From NCBI GenBank assembly GCA_031550085.1, contig JAVBOY010000014.1:29593-93592 (forward strand): DNA of 64,000 nt. The letters run 5' to 3'. This stretch comes from UBA4417 sp031550085. GTDB taxonomy: Bacteria; Bacteroidota; Bacteroidia; Bacteroidales; UBA4417. Shown here in pieces: positions 46,134 through 54,224 of the stretch. The stretch's first letter is position 1. Each line of letters starts with the position of its first letter. The position numbers were made by a program, and so were the translations under genes. Under the pieces are notes generated by a model. It made no database searches. It saw only the letters and a list, made by a program, of their open reading frames with translations, and had not been told where the DNA came from.

Positions 46134-46586
46134 TTATTTTAATGTTGTTTTGAAAAAAGTTTCTTCCTGGTAAAACGCTTTGTTGTCCAGGGTCCAGTCT
46201 ATTTTCAAAATGTATTTCCCTCCGCTCAAATGGGTTTTTGATATTTGTTGCTTCATGGCCGAATCGGGTTTTATGGCAACGTTGTAATCGGCCTGATCGC
46301 CCGAAGGGCAATAGAAATATAAGTTCCCTGAAAGGTCCTTCTGACGGAAAGATGGTGGATAAATCACTTCCATAAAATCCGGTTGTTGTTGGATTTTTAT
46401 TTTTTCGGGCAAGCTGTCGGCATTGCGCTTTTTGTTTATTTGAGTCTGGTAATCAAGCCCTTTGGGGTAATACTCTTTTTCAACCAATGGAAAGTCGTAT
46501 TGCAGGCTTTTGTAAACCAGAAATGCCATCGCCAGCACAAAAATGCCGATAAAGGTAAAGATTCCGTGTCCCCAGTGAAAACGCAC
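46134..46586 (-). CDS. FixH-family protein, isolated, GTG start
   Basis: A 150-residue protein with an N-terminal membrane anchor (GHGIFTFIGIFVLAMAFLVY) and a periplasmic domain with YYPKGLDYQTQINKKRNAD and an EVIYPPSF strand, typical of FixH/CcoH family proteins that assist cbb3 oxidase assembly. The start codon is GTG at 46586; an in-frame TAA lies 9 bp upstream. No ccoN, ccoO, ccoP, ccoG or ccoS is nearby: the gene is flanked by a 550-bp repeat region and secA. The usual operon context is missing, which makes it an orphan. Confidence 0.8.
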   Translation of the reverse strand: MRFHWGHGIFTFIGIFVLAMAFLVYKSLQYDFPLVEKEYYPKGLDYQTQINKKRNADSLPEKIKIQQQPDFMEVIYPPSFRQKDLSGNLYFYCPSGDQADYNVAIKPDSAMKQQISKTHLSGGKYILKIDWTLDNKAFYQEETFFKTTLK

Positions 46587-46609
46587 TTTATTTTAATGGA
46601 AAATTGAAA

Positions 46610-46815
46610 GTTGAAAATTGAAAATGTTTCTTAAATAATGATGAATGATAAGATATGAACGATGAACTTTTTTAATGAAGTTGAAAATTGAAAATGTTTC
46701 TTAAATAATAATGAATGATGAGATATGAACGATGAACTTTTTTAATTGAAGTTGAAAATTGAAAATGTTTTTGATGAATGATGAGAATATGACGATGAAC
46801 TTTTTTTTAATTGAA
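46610..46815. repeat. 70-bp tandem repeat upstream of fixH
   Basis: Units of about 70 bp begin at 46610, 46680 and 46751, each starting GTTGAAAATTGAAAATG and ending GATGAACTTTTTTAA. The first two differ at only a few bases; the third is partial and diverged. It joins the composite repeat that follows. Confidence 0.8.
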
Positions 46816-46819
46816 AATT

Positions 46820-47138
46820 GAAAGCGAGGTTTTAGATACAAGTAAACGAGATACTAGGAACGAGATTTTTGCAGAAAGAAGAGGGCGGAACGAGGAAACA
46901 AAAAACAAACAACAACCCATCCAATAAACAATTCAACAACTCAACGATTCAACAGTTCAACAAACTACTCACCGTTCACATTTCACGCTATGCGATTAAA
47001 ACAACTTATTATTAGATCAAATTCTCCGATTCAATTAAAACCAACCCGTTTCCCCGGGCTTTACCCTTCACCTTGTACTGTTCACCCTTCACGGTTCACA
47101 CTTCACCTTTTACCCTTTACCTTGTACCATTCGCCCAA
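46820..47138 (-). repeat. Composite intergenic repeat block, copy 5 (inverted)
   Basis: The modules of copy 1 are seen in reverse: TACAAGTAAACGAGATACTA (about 46837-46856), AACAATTCAACAACTCAACG and ATTCAACAGTTCAAC (about 46926-46960), the core CTATGCGATTAAAAC through TTATTATTAGATC (46988-47017), and GGTTCACACTTCACC/TTTACCCTTTACC words at 47090-47125 that abut the ugd stop at 47139. Confidence 0.85.
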
Positions 47139-48452
47139 TCAAACTCCAATGCCGTAATAGGTAAATCCATTGGTTTGCATTTCGTTGTAATCGTACACAT
47201 TCCGCCCGTCGAACACGATGGGTTGTTTCAGCAGGGATTTTAATTTCCTCCAGTCGGGGGAACGGAATTCCGTCCATTCGGTAACCAGCATGATGCAATC
47301 GGCTGATTGGGCGGCTTTATAAATATTTTCACAGTATTCCACGGTATTGCCGATGCGTTTTCTGGTTTCGGGCATGGCCACGGGATCGTACACTTTCACA
47401 TGGCAACCGGCTTTTTGCAATTCCTTTATTAAAACCAAAGCCGGCGCTTCGCGTACATCGTCGGTTTGAGGTTTGAAAGCCAATCCCCAAATGGCCACGG
47501 TTTTGCCTTTGGCATGCCCGTCAAAATGTTTGTGGAATTTGGTAAACAGCCGGTTTTTCTGGAATTGGTTGACTTCTTCCACGGCTTTCAACACTTTCAT
47601 TTCGTAATGGTGTTGTTCGGCAGTTTTGATCAGGGCTTGCACATCTTTCGGAAAACAGGAACCGCCGTAGCCAATACCGGGCATCAGGAACTTATTCCCG
47701 ATCCGGCTGTCGGAGCCGATTCCTTTCCGCACCATGCTGACATCCGCGCCCAGCAACTCACACAGGTTGGCCACATCGTTCATAAAACTGATACGGGTGG
47801 CGAGCATGGAATTGGCAGCATACTTGGTCATTTCCGACGAGGGCACGTCCATGAAAAGGATGGGATAGCCATTCAGCACAAAAGGCCGGTAAAGGCGGGC
47901 CATAATTTCCTGCGAGCGTTCGTTTTCAACGCCGATGACAATGCGGTCGGGTTTCATAAAATCTTCGATGGCATCGCCTTCTTTCAAAAATTCGGGGTTG
48001 GATACAATATCAAATTCGATGGTTGTATTGCGGTGTTTTTGTTCTTGCTCGATGGCGTCGCGCACTTTTTGCGCGGTTCCCACGGGAACCGTGCTTTTGA
48101 TAACCACCAGCAAGTGTTTGCTCATGTGCTTGCCGATGGTGCGGGCGACGTCCAACACATGTTTGAGGTCGGCGCTGCCGTCTTCATCGGGAGGCGTTCC
48201 TACAGCAATGAATACGACTTCGGAACCGGCCAAAAACGGAATCAGGTCGGTTGAAAAATGCAGGCGGTTGCGCTCTGCATTGCGCTCCATCATTTCGCTC
48301 AGGCCGGGCTCGTAAATGGGGGAAATTCCCTTCTTGAGGTTTTCTATTTTTTCGGTATCAATATCAATGCAAGTGGTATCGATGCCAATCTCGGCGAAAC
48401 AAGCTCCGGTAACCAATCCGACATAGCCGGCTCCTACAATGGTGATTTTCAT
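47139..48452 (-). CDS. ugd: UDP-glucose 6-dehydrogenase
   Basis: A 437-residue NAD-dependent dehydrogenase oxidising UDP-glucose to UDP-glucuronate. The N-terminal GAGYVGLVTGACF nucleotide site, VGTPPDEDG, the KSTVPVGT segment and the catalytic Cys (C266 in GGSCFPKD) are all present, with FKPQTDDVREAPA in the C-terminal NAD domain. It may also be the UDP-GlcNAc 6-dehydrogenase (WbpA) branch that would feed the WbpD/WbpE enzymes at 7-10 kb; sequence alone does not separate these well. The gene is isolated between two repeat blocks. Confidence 0.9.
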   Translation of the reverse strand: MKITIVGAGYVGLVTGACFAEIGIDTTCIDIDTEKIENLKKGISPIYEPGLSEMMERNAERNRLHFSTDLIPFLAGSEVVFIAVGTPPDEDGSADLKHVLDVARTIGKHMSKHLLVVIKSTVPVGTAQKVRDAIEQEQKHRNTTIEFDIVSNPEFLKEGDAIEDFMKPDRIVIGVENERSQEIMARLYRPFVLNGYPILFMDVPSSEMTKYAANSMLATRISFMNDVANLCELLGADVSMVRKGIGSDSRIGNKFLMPGIGYGGSCFPKDVQALIKTAEQHHYEMKVLKAVEEVNQFQKNRLFTKFHKHFDGHAKGKTVAIWGLAFKPQTDDVREAPALVLIKELQKAGCHVKVYDPVAMPETRKRIGNTVEYCENIYKAAQSADCIMLVTEWTEFRSPDWRKLKSLLKQPIVFDGRNVYDYNEMQTNGFTYYGIGV

Positions 48453-48740
48453 GTTGCTTTAATGTGAGTTGTGAACAGTGAAGCGTGAAATGGGTTAAGG
48501 GTTCAAGGTGAATGGTGCAGGGTAAATGGGTAAGGGTAAATGGGTAAGGGTGAAACCGGGGAAGTTAAGGAAAGGGATTTCTCCATTTCGCTTCGCTCCA
48601 GTCGAAATGACGCGTGTTCATCATTCATCGTTCATCATCTGTTTTCTGCTTTCTGCCTTCTGCATTAAAACTTGTTTACTAGTCTACTTGTCACTCGTCT
48701 ACCAGTTTACTCTTTCCCAAAACCTCACAAAGGTAAAAAA
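48453..48740 (+). repeat. Composite intergenic repeat block, copy 6 (no core)
   Basis: GTGAGTTGTGAACAGTGAAG and GGGTTAAGGGTTCAAGG words (48465-48510), GGGTAAATGGGTAAGGG repeated (about 48520-48555), a TTTCGCTTCGCTCCAGTCGAAATG hairpin-like element (48586-48609, written in part), TTTCTGCTTTCTGCC about 48645-48660, and CTTGTTTACTAGTCTACTTG about 48670-48690. The TCTAATAATA core is missing from this copy. Confidence 0.7.
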
Positions 48741-48825
48741 AACTGCATATCTTGCGGCTTTCGTTTTCTTTTTGCACATTTGCCGTACAAATTCTTTCTG
48801 TTCCATCTTTTTTACCCGTATCCTT

Positions 48826-50157
48826 ATGAAGACGTTTTTTTCTACGATGTTGTTTTTCCTGGTTTGCAGCTTATTTGCTCAAAAAAACTATACGCCGGCT
48901 CCCGAAAATTTGAATGCCCGGAAGGCTTTTGCGGAAGACCGTTTCGGGATGTTTATCCATTGGGGTGTATCAAGTATGCTGGGCTCTGGCGAATGGGTGA
49001 TGAACAGCCGCAACATCAAAGTGGAGGAATACACACACCTGAAGGATGCTTTTTATCCGGAAAAATTTGATGCGGCGGCATGGGTCTCGCTGGCCAAAAG
49101 CACGGGTATGAAATACATTACGTTGATTTCGCGCCATCACGATAGTTTTAGTTTGTGGGACACGAAACAGAGTGATTGGAAGGTGACGAATACGCCGTTT
49201 CAGCGCGATGTGGTCAAAGAAATTGCTCAGGAATGCCAAAAGCAAGGGATTAAGTTGTATTTGTATTATTCGATCCTGGATTGGTATCGAAGCGATTACC
49301 AGTATACTACCGGACGTACGGGCAAAGGGACGGGACGCACGGAACAGGGGGATTGGAATTCGTACATTCATTTTATGAAAGCACAATTGACGGAATTGTT
49401 AACAAACTACGGGCCGATTGCAGGAATTTGGCTGGACGGGCATTGGGATCAAAAAGACAACGAGCATGATGAAAAAGAACCGGATCATGTCAACTGGCAT
49501 TACGACGAAATTTACGGGTTGATCCACAAATTACAGCCGGCTTGCCTGATCGGGAACAACCACCACATTACGCCTTTCGAAGGGGAAGATTTTCAAATGT
49601 TCGAACAGGATTTGCCGAGCGAAAATACCAAAGGTTTGAGCGGACAACCGGTGTATTTGCATAAGATGCCGGTAGAAAGTTGCATTACCATGAACAACAG
49701 TTGGGGATACAATATTACCGATTTGAAATATAAGTCGACCGAGGAGTTGATTCAATTGTTGGTGAAAGCGGCGGGCTATGGTTCGAATTTGTTGTTAAAC
49801 GTGGGGCCGCTGCCGTCGGGCGAGATTCATCCGGAAAGTGTAAAACGTTTGAAAGCCATCGGCGAATGGGTGAATGTTTACGGAACCACCATTTATGGTA
49901 CAACGGGAGGAGCCGTGAAGCCGCAAGATTGGGGCTGCCTGACCGAAAAAGGAAATCAGGTATTTATCCATCTTTTCAAAAAGACCGGGGATAAATTGAT
50001 GCTTCAATTGCCGTACAAGGTAAAAGGCGCGGTAAAGTTCGGAACCCAGGAAAAGGTAAAATTCCAAACGATCGACAACAATTACGTCATTTTCGATATT
50101 TCGTGGGCGGATGTTAATCTGGTAGACAATGTGATTACCTTGGAAGTGCAGCGGTAA
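48826..50157 (+). CDS. Exported alpha-L-fucosidase, GH29
   Basis: A 443-residue glycoside hydrolase with a signal peptide (MKTFFSTMLFFLVCSLFAQ). The family opening AFAEDRFGMFIHWG, the ISRHHDSFSLWDT motif around residue 102 and the nucleophile Asp (D204 in GIWLDGHWD) fit retaining GH29 alpha-L-fucosidases, which release fucose from glycans. The C-terminal beta-sandwich begins near the TGGAVKPQDWG segment. Length is close to bacterial members. The start is the ATG at 48826, where the signal peptide begins; the long open frame before it is repeat-derived. Confidence 0.92.
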   Translation: MKTFFSTMLFFLVCSLFAQKNYTPAPENLNARKAFAEDRFGMFIHWGVSSMLGSGEWVMNSRNIKVEEYTHLKDAFYPEKFDAAAWVSLAKSTGMKYITLISRHHDSFSLWDTKQSDWKVTNTPFQRDVVKEIAQECQKQGIKLYLYYSILDWYRSDYQYTTGRTGKGTGRTEQGDWNSYIHFMKAQLTELLTNYGPIAGIWLDGHWDQKDNEHDEKEPDHVNWHYDEIYGLIHKLQPACLIGNNHHITPFEGEDFQMFEQDLPSENTKGLSGQPVYLHKMPVESCITMNNSWGYNITDLKYKSTEELIQLLVKAAGYGSNLLLNVGPLPSGEIHPESVKRLKAIGEWVNVYGTTIYGTTGGAVKPQDWGCLTEKGNQVFIHLFKKTGDKLMLQLPYKVKGAVKFGTQEKVKFQTIDNNYVIFDISWADVNLVDNVITLEVQR

Positions 50158-50310
50158 AAGAGGTGTTTCAAAAAGAGTTTTTCACCAGAAGGAGCACAAT
50201 TAAGTAAACTAGTAAATGGCAGACTAGTAAAACCAGAAAATTAGTGTATAAAAGCACTATATTTTTGTGCTCTTGTATCAACCTTGTGTCTTTGTGGTTT
50301 GGTTGCTTTT
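50158..50310. other. Intergenic region with repeat-like text
   Basis: No gene. CTAGTAAATGGCAGACTAGT (about 50207-50226) and CTTGTGTCTTTGTGG (about 50283-50297) are fragments of the same style of short-period text as the dispersed repeat. Confidence 0.35.
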
Positions 50311-51105
50311 TTAACAATCAAACTGATATTCCGAAACACCTACGCGTTTGATGAGTTTCCCTTTTTCGGCAACGGAGGATAGAAACAGTTCCACGCGTTT
50401 TTCTTCATAATCGGTCGAGGTTTCGATCAGGAAATCGGGTTTTCCGTCCTCGTCCAGGTCACCGACAAAGAGCAGGTTGGCCTGAGTGTCTTTAAATCGG
50501 GGTATTTGAACGAGCAATTGTTCTGTTTTGGTTTCGGGATCGAATAAATAGAGTTCGTAATTGGTGACATGGTCCCAGGAATCCGAAAAATCGTTCCCCG
50601 ATTCGCTTTGCGCGACTTTCCCGGTTGCACGAAGGACGTAGTTTTTCTGGTTGTATGAAAAATCCAGTTGCCCGCCGGCAAAAACACTTTCTTTTGCCAG
50701 GGAAACACTTTTGATCCGGGCGTTATTGGGCGTCAATCCTTTGATGAGCAGCAACGCTCCTTCCATGGATTGTACGCTGGTCGTCGAATCTTCGATGCAG
50801 CCGTCGTAATAGCGCGAAATATGAACGGAGGCTTTTTTTAAGAAAAAATTCCTGGTATCGGTATCCTGGTAAAAATCAAACCAATCTTCTTTCAGCATGT
50901 GCTGGAAATCGGCAGGTTTTGTTCCCCGGTAACCGGCCGGTAACAAGATATCAACCACAGTTTCCTGAGGTTGGGGCAGGCTATCTGAAACGGTTTGGGT
51001 AGGAATGGCCTTTTTTTCCTGAGGCGCAGTTTGTGGTTTCCGTTTGCAAGCTGCAAACAAACAAATCATTAAAAAAAGTGCAGCAACAATTTGTTTTGGA
51101 TTCAT
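50311..51105 (-). CDS. Lipoprotein with VCBS-like calcium motif, function unknown
   Basis: A 264-residue lipoprotein (signal ending in LFAAC, Cys20, then a Pro/Gln-rich linker KRKPQTAPQEKKA). The body is strand-rich and includes LLFVGDLDEDGKPDFLIE near residue 215, an FG-GAP/VCBS-type calcium-binding repeat (DxDxDGxxD). I do not recognise the family beyond that. It has no clear operon partner; the neighbours on each side are on the opposite strand. Confidence 0.6.
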   Translation of the reverse strand: MNPKQIVAALFLMICLFAACKRKPQTAPQEKKAIPTQTVSDSLPQPQETVVDILLPAGYRGTKPADFQHMLKEDWFDFYQDTDTRNFFLKKASVHISRYYDGCIEDSTTSVQSMEGALLLIKGLTPNNARIKSVSLAKESVFAGGQLDFSYNQKNYVLRATGKVAQSESGNDFSDSWDHVTNYELYLFDPETKTEQLLVQIPRFKDTQANLLFVGDLDEDGKPDFLIETSTDYEEKRVELFLSSVAEKGKLIKRVGVSEYQFDC

Positions 51106-51280
51106 GATTCCGATAGGATATTTAAAAAATAATGCAATGCCTGTTTTTATAAAACATCCGGCAATGGGACGGGCAAATATCGGGTTATAAAGGGAATCCG
51201 GGTGAAGCTGTTCATAAAATTTTTATTTCCTTGTTTTCAAAGGGTTCTACAGCAAGTTGGCAAAGAATGCCTGCTCCTTC

Positions 51281-51314
51281 TTTTCGCAAACGGCCGAATA
51301 TTTTCCTACTTTTG
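51281..51314 (+). promoter_or_regulatory. Promoter of the trans-sulfuration gene
   Basis: TTTTCG at 51281-51286 lies about 21 bp before TACTTTTG (51307-51314), a near-match to the -33/-7 consensus. It lies 77 bp before the chosen ATG at 51391 and argues against the earlier in-frame start at 51202. Confidence 0.5.
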
Positions 51315-51390
51315 CAAATCTTTTATCGGCAGGCTTGCCGATCGGATTTTAATACATCATCACCTACTTATTTTTATCGAATTTACTAAA

Positions 51391-52578
51391 ATGGCAAAAA
51401 AGGATTTGAAATTCAACTCGAAACTGATCCATGGCGGCGGTTTTAAAGATGCGCTGGGAAGCGCAACCATTCCCATTTATCAAACATCCACCTTCGTGTT
51501 CGACAATGCCGAACACGGCGCGGCTTGTTTTTCGGGCGAAAGCAACGGCTTTATTTATACGCGTATCAACAACCCCACCATCGGGGCATTGGAAAATATC
51601 ATCGCCGACCTGGAAAACGGTTTCGGCGGTATTGCCACTTCGTCGGGTATGGGCGCGGTGAATACCTTGTACTTCGGCTTGTTGGGTCAAGGAGCGCATG
51701 TCGTGTGTTCGGCGGCTGTTTACGGCCCTTCGCGCGTGGTTTTGGAACAACATTATTCGCGTTTCGGCGTGGAAGCTACTTGTGTGGACACTTCGGTGAT
51801 TGAGAATGTGAAGAATGCCATCCGTCCCAACACCAAGTTAATTTTTATCGAAACGCCTTCGAATCCGACCATGAGCCTTACGGATCTGGAAGCGGTCTGC
51901 AAATTGGCGCACGAACGGAATATTCCGGTAGCGGTGGACAATACCTTCTCCAGCCCGTATTTGCAAAAACCGCTGGATTGGGGCGCGGATATCGTGTTCC
52001 ACAGTATGACCAAATTTATCAACGGGCATGCGGACATTGTTGCGGGAATGATTGTTACCAAAACGGAAGAGATGTACAAAAAGCTCCGTCCCATCATGGT
52101 TACTTTGGGTTGCAACATGGATCCGAACCAGGCGTTCCTGGTTTTGCGCGGCTTGAAAACGTTAGCCATCCGTATGGAACGTTCGCAAGAGAATGCCCAA
52201 AAGATCGCCGAGTTTCTGGAAAGTCATCCGAAAGTGGCTTCCGTGGCTTATCCGGGTTTAAAATCGCATCCGCAGTACGAGTTGGCAAAGAAACAAATGG
52301 CCGGCCCGGGCGCCGTGATTTCTTTCGAGTTGAAAGGCGGGCTGAGCGCAGGAAAAATTTTAATGGACAATGTACAGGTGGCGATTCTGGCGGTTTCGCT
52401 GGGCGGCGTTGAAACCTTGATTCAACATCCGGCTTCCATGACTCATTCGAAAGTGTCGCAAAAGGACAAGCTGGAAGCGGGAATTACGGACGGATTGGTT
52501 CGTTACAGCGCCGGTATCGAGGATGCCGAGGACTTGATCCACGATTTGAAACAGGCTTTGGACCAAGTGCCTGCTTAA
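51391..52578 (+). CDS. PLP-dependent trans-sulfuration enzyme (methionine gamma-lyase/cystathionine synthase family)
   Basis: A 395-residue fold-type I PLP enzyme of the Cys/Met metabolism family. The Schiff-base lysine is K208 in HSMTKFINGHAD, the N-terminal region has SATIPIYQTSTF and YTRINNPT, and the active-site Tyr lies in AVYGPSR (Y111-G112-P113). True methionine gamma-lyases usually have Cys right after that YG pair; here it is Pro, so specificity could be cystathionine gamma-synthase, cystathionine lyase or methionine lyase. Start at 51391 (MAKKDLKF) fits the promoter. It ends before a strong terminator and converges with the TlpA-like gene. Confidence 0.85.
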   Translation: MAKKDLKFNSKLIHGGGFKDALGSATIPIYQTSTFVFDNAEHGAACFSGESNGFIYTRINNPTIGALENIIADLENGFGGIATSSGMGAVNTLYFGLLGQGAHVVCSAAVYGPSRVVLEQHYSRFGVEATCVDTSVIENVKNAIRPNTKLIFIETPSNPTMSLTDLEAVCKLAHERNIPVAVDNTFSSPYLQKPLDWGADIVFHSMTKFINGHADIVAGMIVTKTEEMYKKLRPIMVTLGCNMDPNQAFLVLRGLKTLAIRMERSQENAQKIAEFLESHPKVASVAYPGLKSHPQYELAKKQMAGPGAVISFELKGGLSAGKILMDNVQVAILAVSLGGVETLIQHPASMTHSKVSQKDKLEAGITDGLVRYSAGIEDAEDLIHDLKQALDQVPA

Positions 52579-52598
52579 TTTGTCCGGAATTTATAAAA

Positions 52599-52632
52599 CA
52601 AATAGGCTGCCTTTTCCGGCAGCCTATTTTTA
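52599..52632 (+). terminator. Intrinsic terminator of the trans-sulfuration gene, possibly bidirectional
   Basis: AAATAGGCTGCC pairs with GGCAGCCTATTT across a TTTTCC loop with a run of T after it. Located between two convergent genes, about 20 bp past the stop at 52578 and about 30 bp before the stop at 52662, so it can serve both. Confidence 0.85.
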
Positions 52633-52661
52633 TGGTATCATCCCGTAAGTCTATTGAAACT

Positions 52662-54134
52662 TTACTGGCTTTGACTTTTGGTTTCGCTTTCGCCCGGTCC
52701 GGCCTTCGACGTTTTCTTCTCCTCCAGATCCTGAAGAATCATTTTCAGGCTATCCGTCAGAATGTGTTTGGCAATGATTGTTTTTTTGTCGTCCAATAAA
52801 AACATCTGGGGTGTAGAATGAATGTCGTAAAGCCGTGAATAATTCCCTTTGTAGGCAAGCCGCCCGTTGACATTGATCCATTGCATGTTGTTTTTCCGGA
52901 CGTATTCTTTCCATTTGGCGGGAATAGTATCGGTGCTGATTCCAAAAACTTCCAAATCGTATTTTTCATGAAAATCCTTGTAAAACGCCAGAAGGTTCGG
53001 CATTTCTTTTTTGCAATGGCTGCAGTTGCTTTCCCAAAGGAAAATCAGGGTGTATTTTGCGTTCACCTGATACAAATCCCGTGGGTTTCCGCTGGTATCC
53101 TGTAAAATCAGTTGCGGGGCTTTCTTGCCGATCAGGCTGGGCTCCATGGCATTGGCGCGCTTGATGGCGGTTTCCTTTACGGACGGATAATACCACTCCA
53201 CTTTGCCCGCTTCCAGAATGTCTTTTACAATGTAAACGACCAGGGCGTCCATGCCCATAATTTCCATTTTTTGGGCCAAATCCAGCAAGTACCAAGCCAT
53301 GTATTTCTGCATTTCGGGACTGGGCTTGGATTTTTCGAGCAGGTAGTTGATGGCAACTTTCATGGAATCGACCGTGGGCGTCACCATTTTTTCGGAAAAA
53401 TACAGGTCTACTTTTTGCGAAAACACCGGCGTATAAAGCAGGCGGGCATCGGAGAAGTCGAAGTGATCCCAGTAATGTTGCTTAAAGGCCTGGAACATTT
53501 TTGACGAATCGACTTTCCCGCTGGCGTCCGTACAATATTTCAGGTAATCGGGATCTTCCATCGCTTTTAAAAACTTCATGCACAAGAGGGAGGCATTTTG
53601 ATCCTGTATTTTTTTCAACTGGGCCCTTACTTCTTCGTCGATTTTCTTGATTTTTTCGGAAAGGGCTTTGGCTTTTTCGCTGTCTTTGTCGTCAATTGCT
53701 TTCAGTTGCTCTCTCAGGTGGTTTGCGTCTTTCCGTTTGTCGGCCATGTATTTCATGTAATCGAAAAAGACTTCGTTTTCATGGGATCCGCTGACCACCA
53801 TGGAAGCGACCACATCGGTCGTATCGCATTTGAACGACATTTCTTGTTTTCCGGTCAGGAAAAAATCGAAATACTTGACTTTTTTTGCATTGAGGACAAT
53901 GTACATGCCTTCGTCCGCCTTTTCCGGATTTTCAAACACAAACACGCCTTTCGAATTGATCCGCGCGGTATCGTCCAAAAGGGTTTTGTTGCTGAAGTAA
54001 TGTGCCAGGTACAAAACGGTATCTCCTTGATTGGCCAGTTTTACCGTGATTTTGTAGCCTTCGTTGGAAGCGGCCAAACGGGAAATACAAAAAATACCCA
54101 GCAGAAAAAAGAGAATGTTTTTATTACAGCTCAT
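52662..54134 (-). CDS. TlpA-like thioredoxin protein with DUF4369/DUF5106-type N-terminus
   Basis: A 490-residue exported protein, ATG at 54134 (MSCNKNILFFLLGIFCISRLAAS signal region). The N-terminal 120 residues (VKLANQGDTVLYLAHYFSNK then DTARINSKGVFVF) form a DUF4369-like strand domain, the middle is a long coiled coil and helical part (KDSEKAKALSEKIKKIDEEV, DUF5106-like), and the C-terminus is a thioredoxin fold with active site SNCSHCKK. It probably acts in envelope disulfide or redox chemistry. The 90-bp gap to the GH92 gene suggests possible co-transcription. Confidence 0.82.
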   Translation of the reverse strand: MSCNKNILFFLLGIFCISRLAASNEGYKITVKLANQGDTVLYLAHYFSNKTLLDDTARINSKGVFVFENPEKADEGMYIVLNAKKVKYFDFFLTGKQEMSFKCDTTDVVASMVVSGSHENEVFFDYMKYMADKRKDANHLREQLKAIDDKDSEKAKALSEKIKKIDEEVRAQLKKIQDQNASLLCMKFLKAMEDPDYLKYCTDASGKVDSSKMFQAFKQHYWDHFDFSDARLLYTPVFSQKVDLYFSEKMVTPTVDSMKVAINYLLEKSKPSPEMQKYMAWYLLDLAQKMEIMGMDALVVYIVKDILEAGKVEWYYPSVKETAIKRANAMEPSLIGKKAPQLILQDTSGNPRDLYQVNAKYTLIFLWESNCSHCKKEMPNLLAFYKDFHEKYDLEVFGISTDTIPAKWKEYVRKNNMQWINVNGRLAYKGNYSRLYDIHSTPQMFLLDDKKTIIAKHILTDSLKMILQDLEEKKTSKAGPGESETKSQSQ

Positions 54135-54224
54135 AAAAAAAATAATCGAATGGTTGATAGCTATGTAAAACGAACAAGTTTTTTCCGAAAAAAGTACCCC
54201 GTTATGATTTTTTTGCAACCGGGG

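Noticed and set aside
48526..48825. N-terminal extension of the GH29 gene
   Set aside because: The extra 100 codons translate repeat DNA; the signal peptide starts at 48826.
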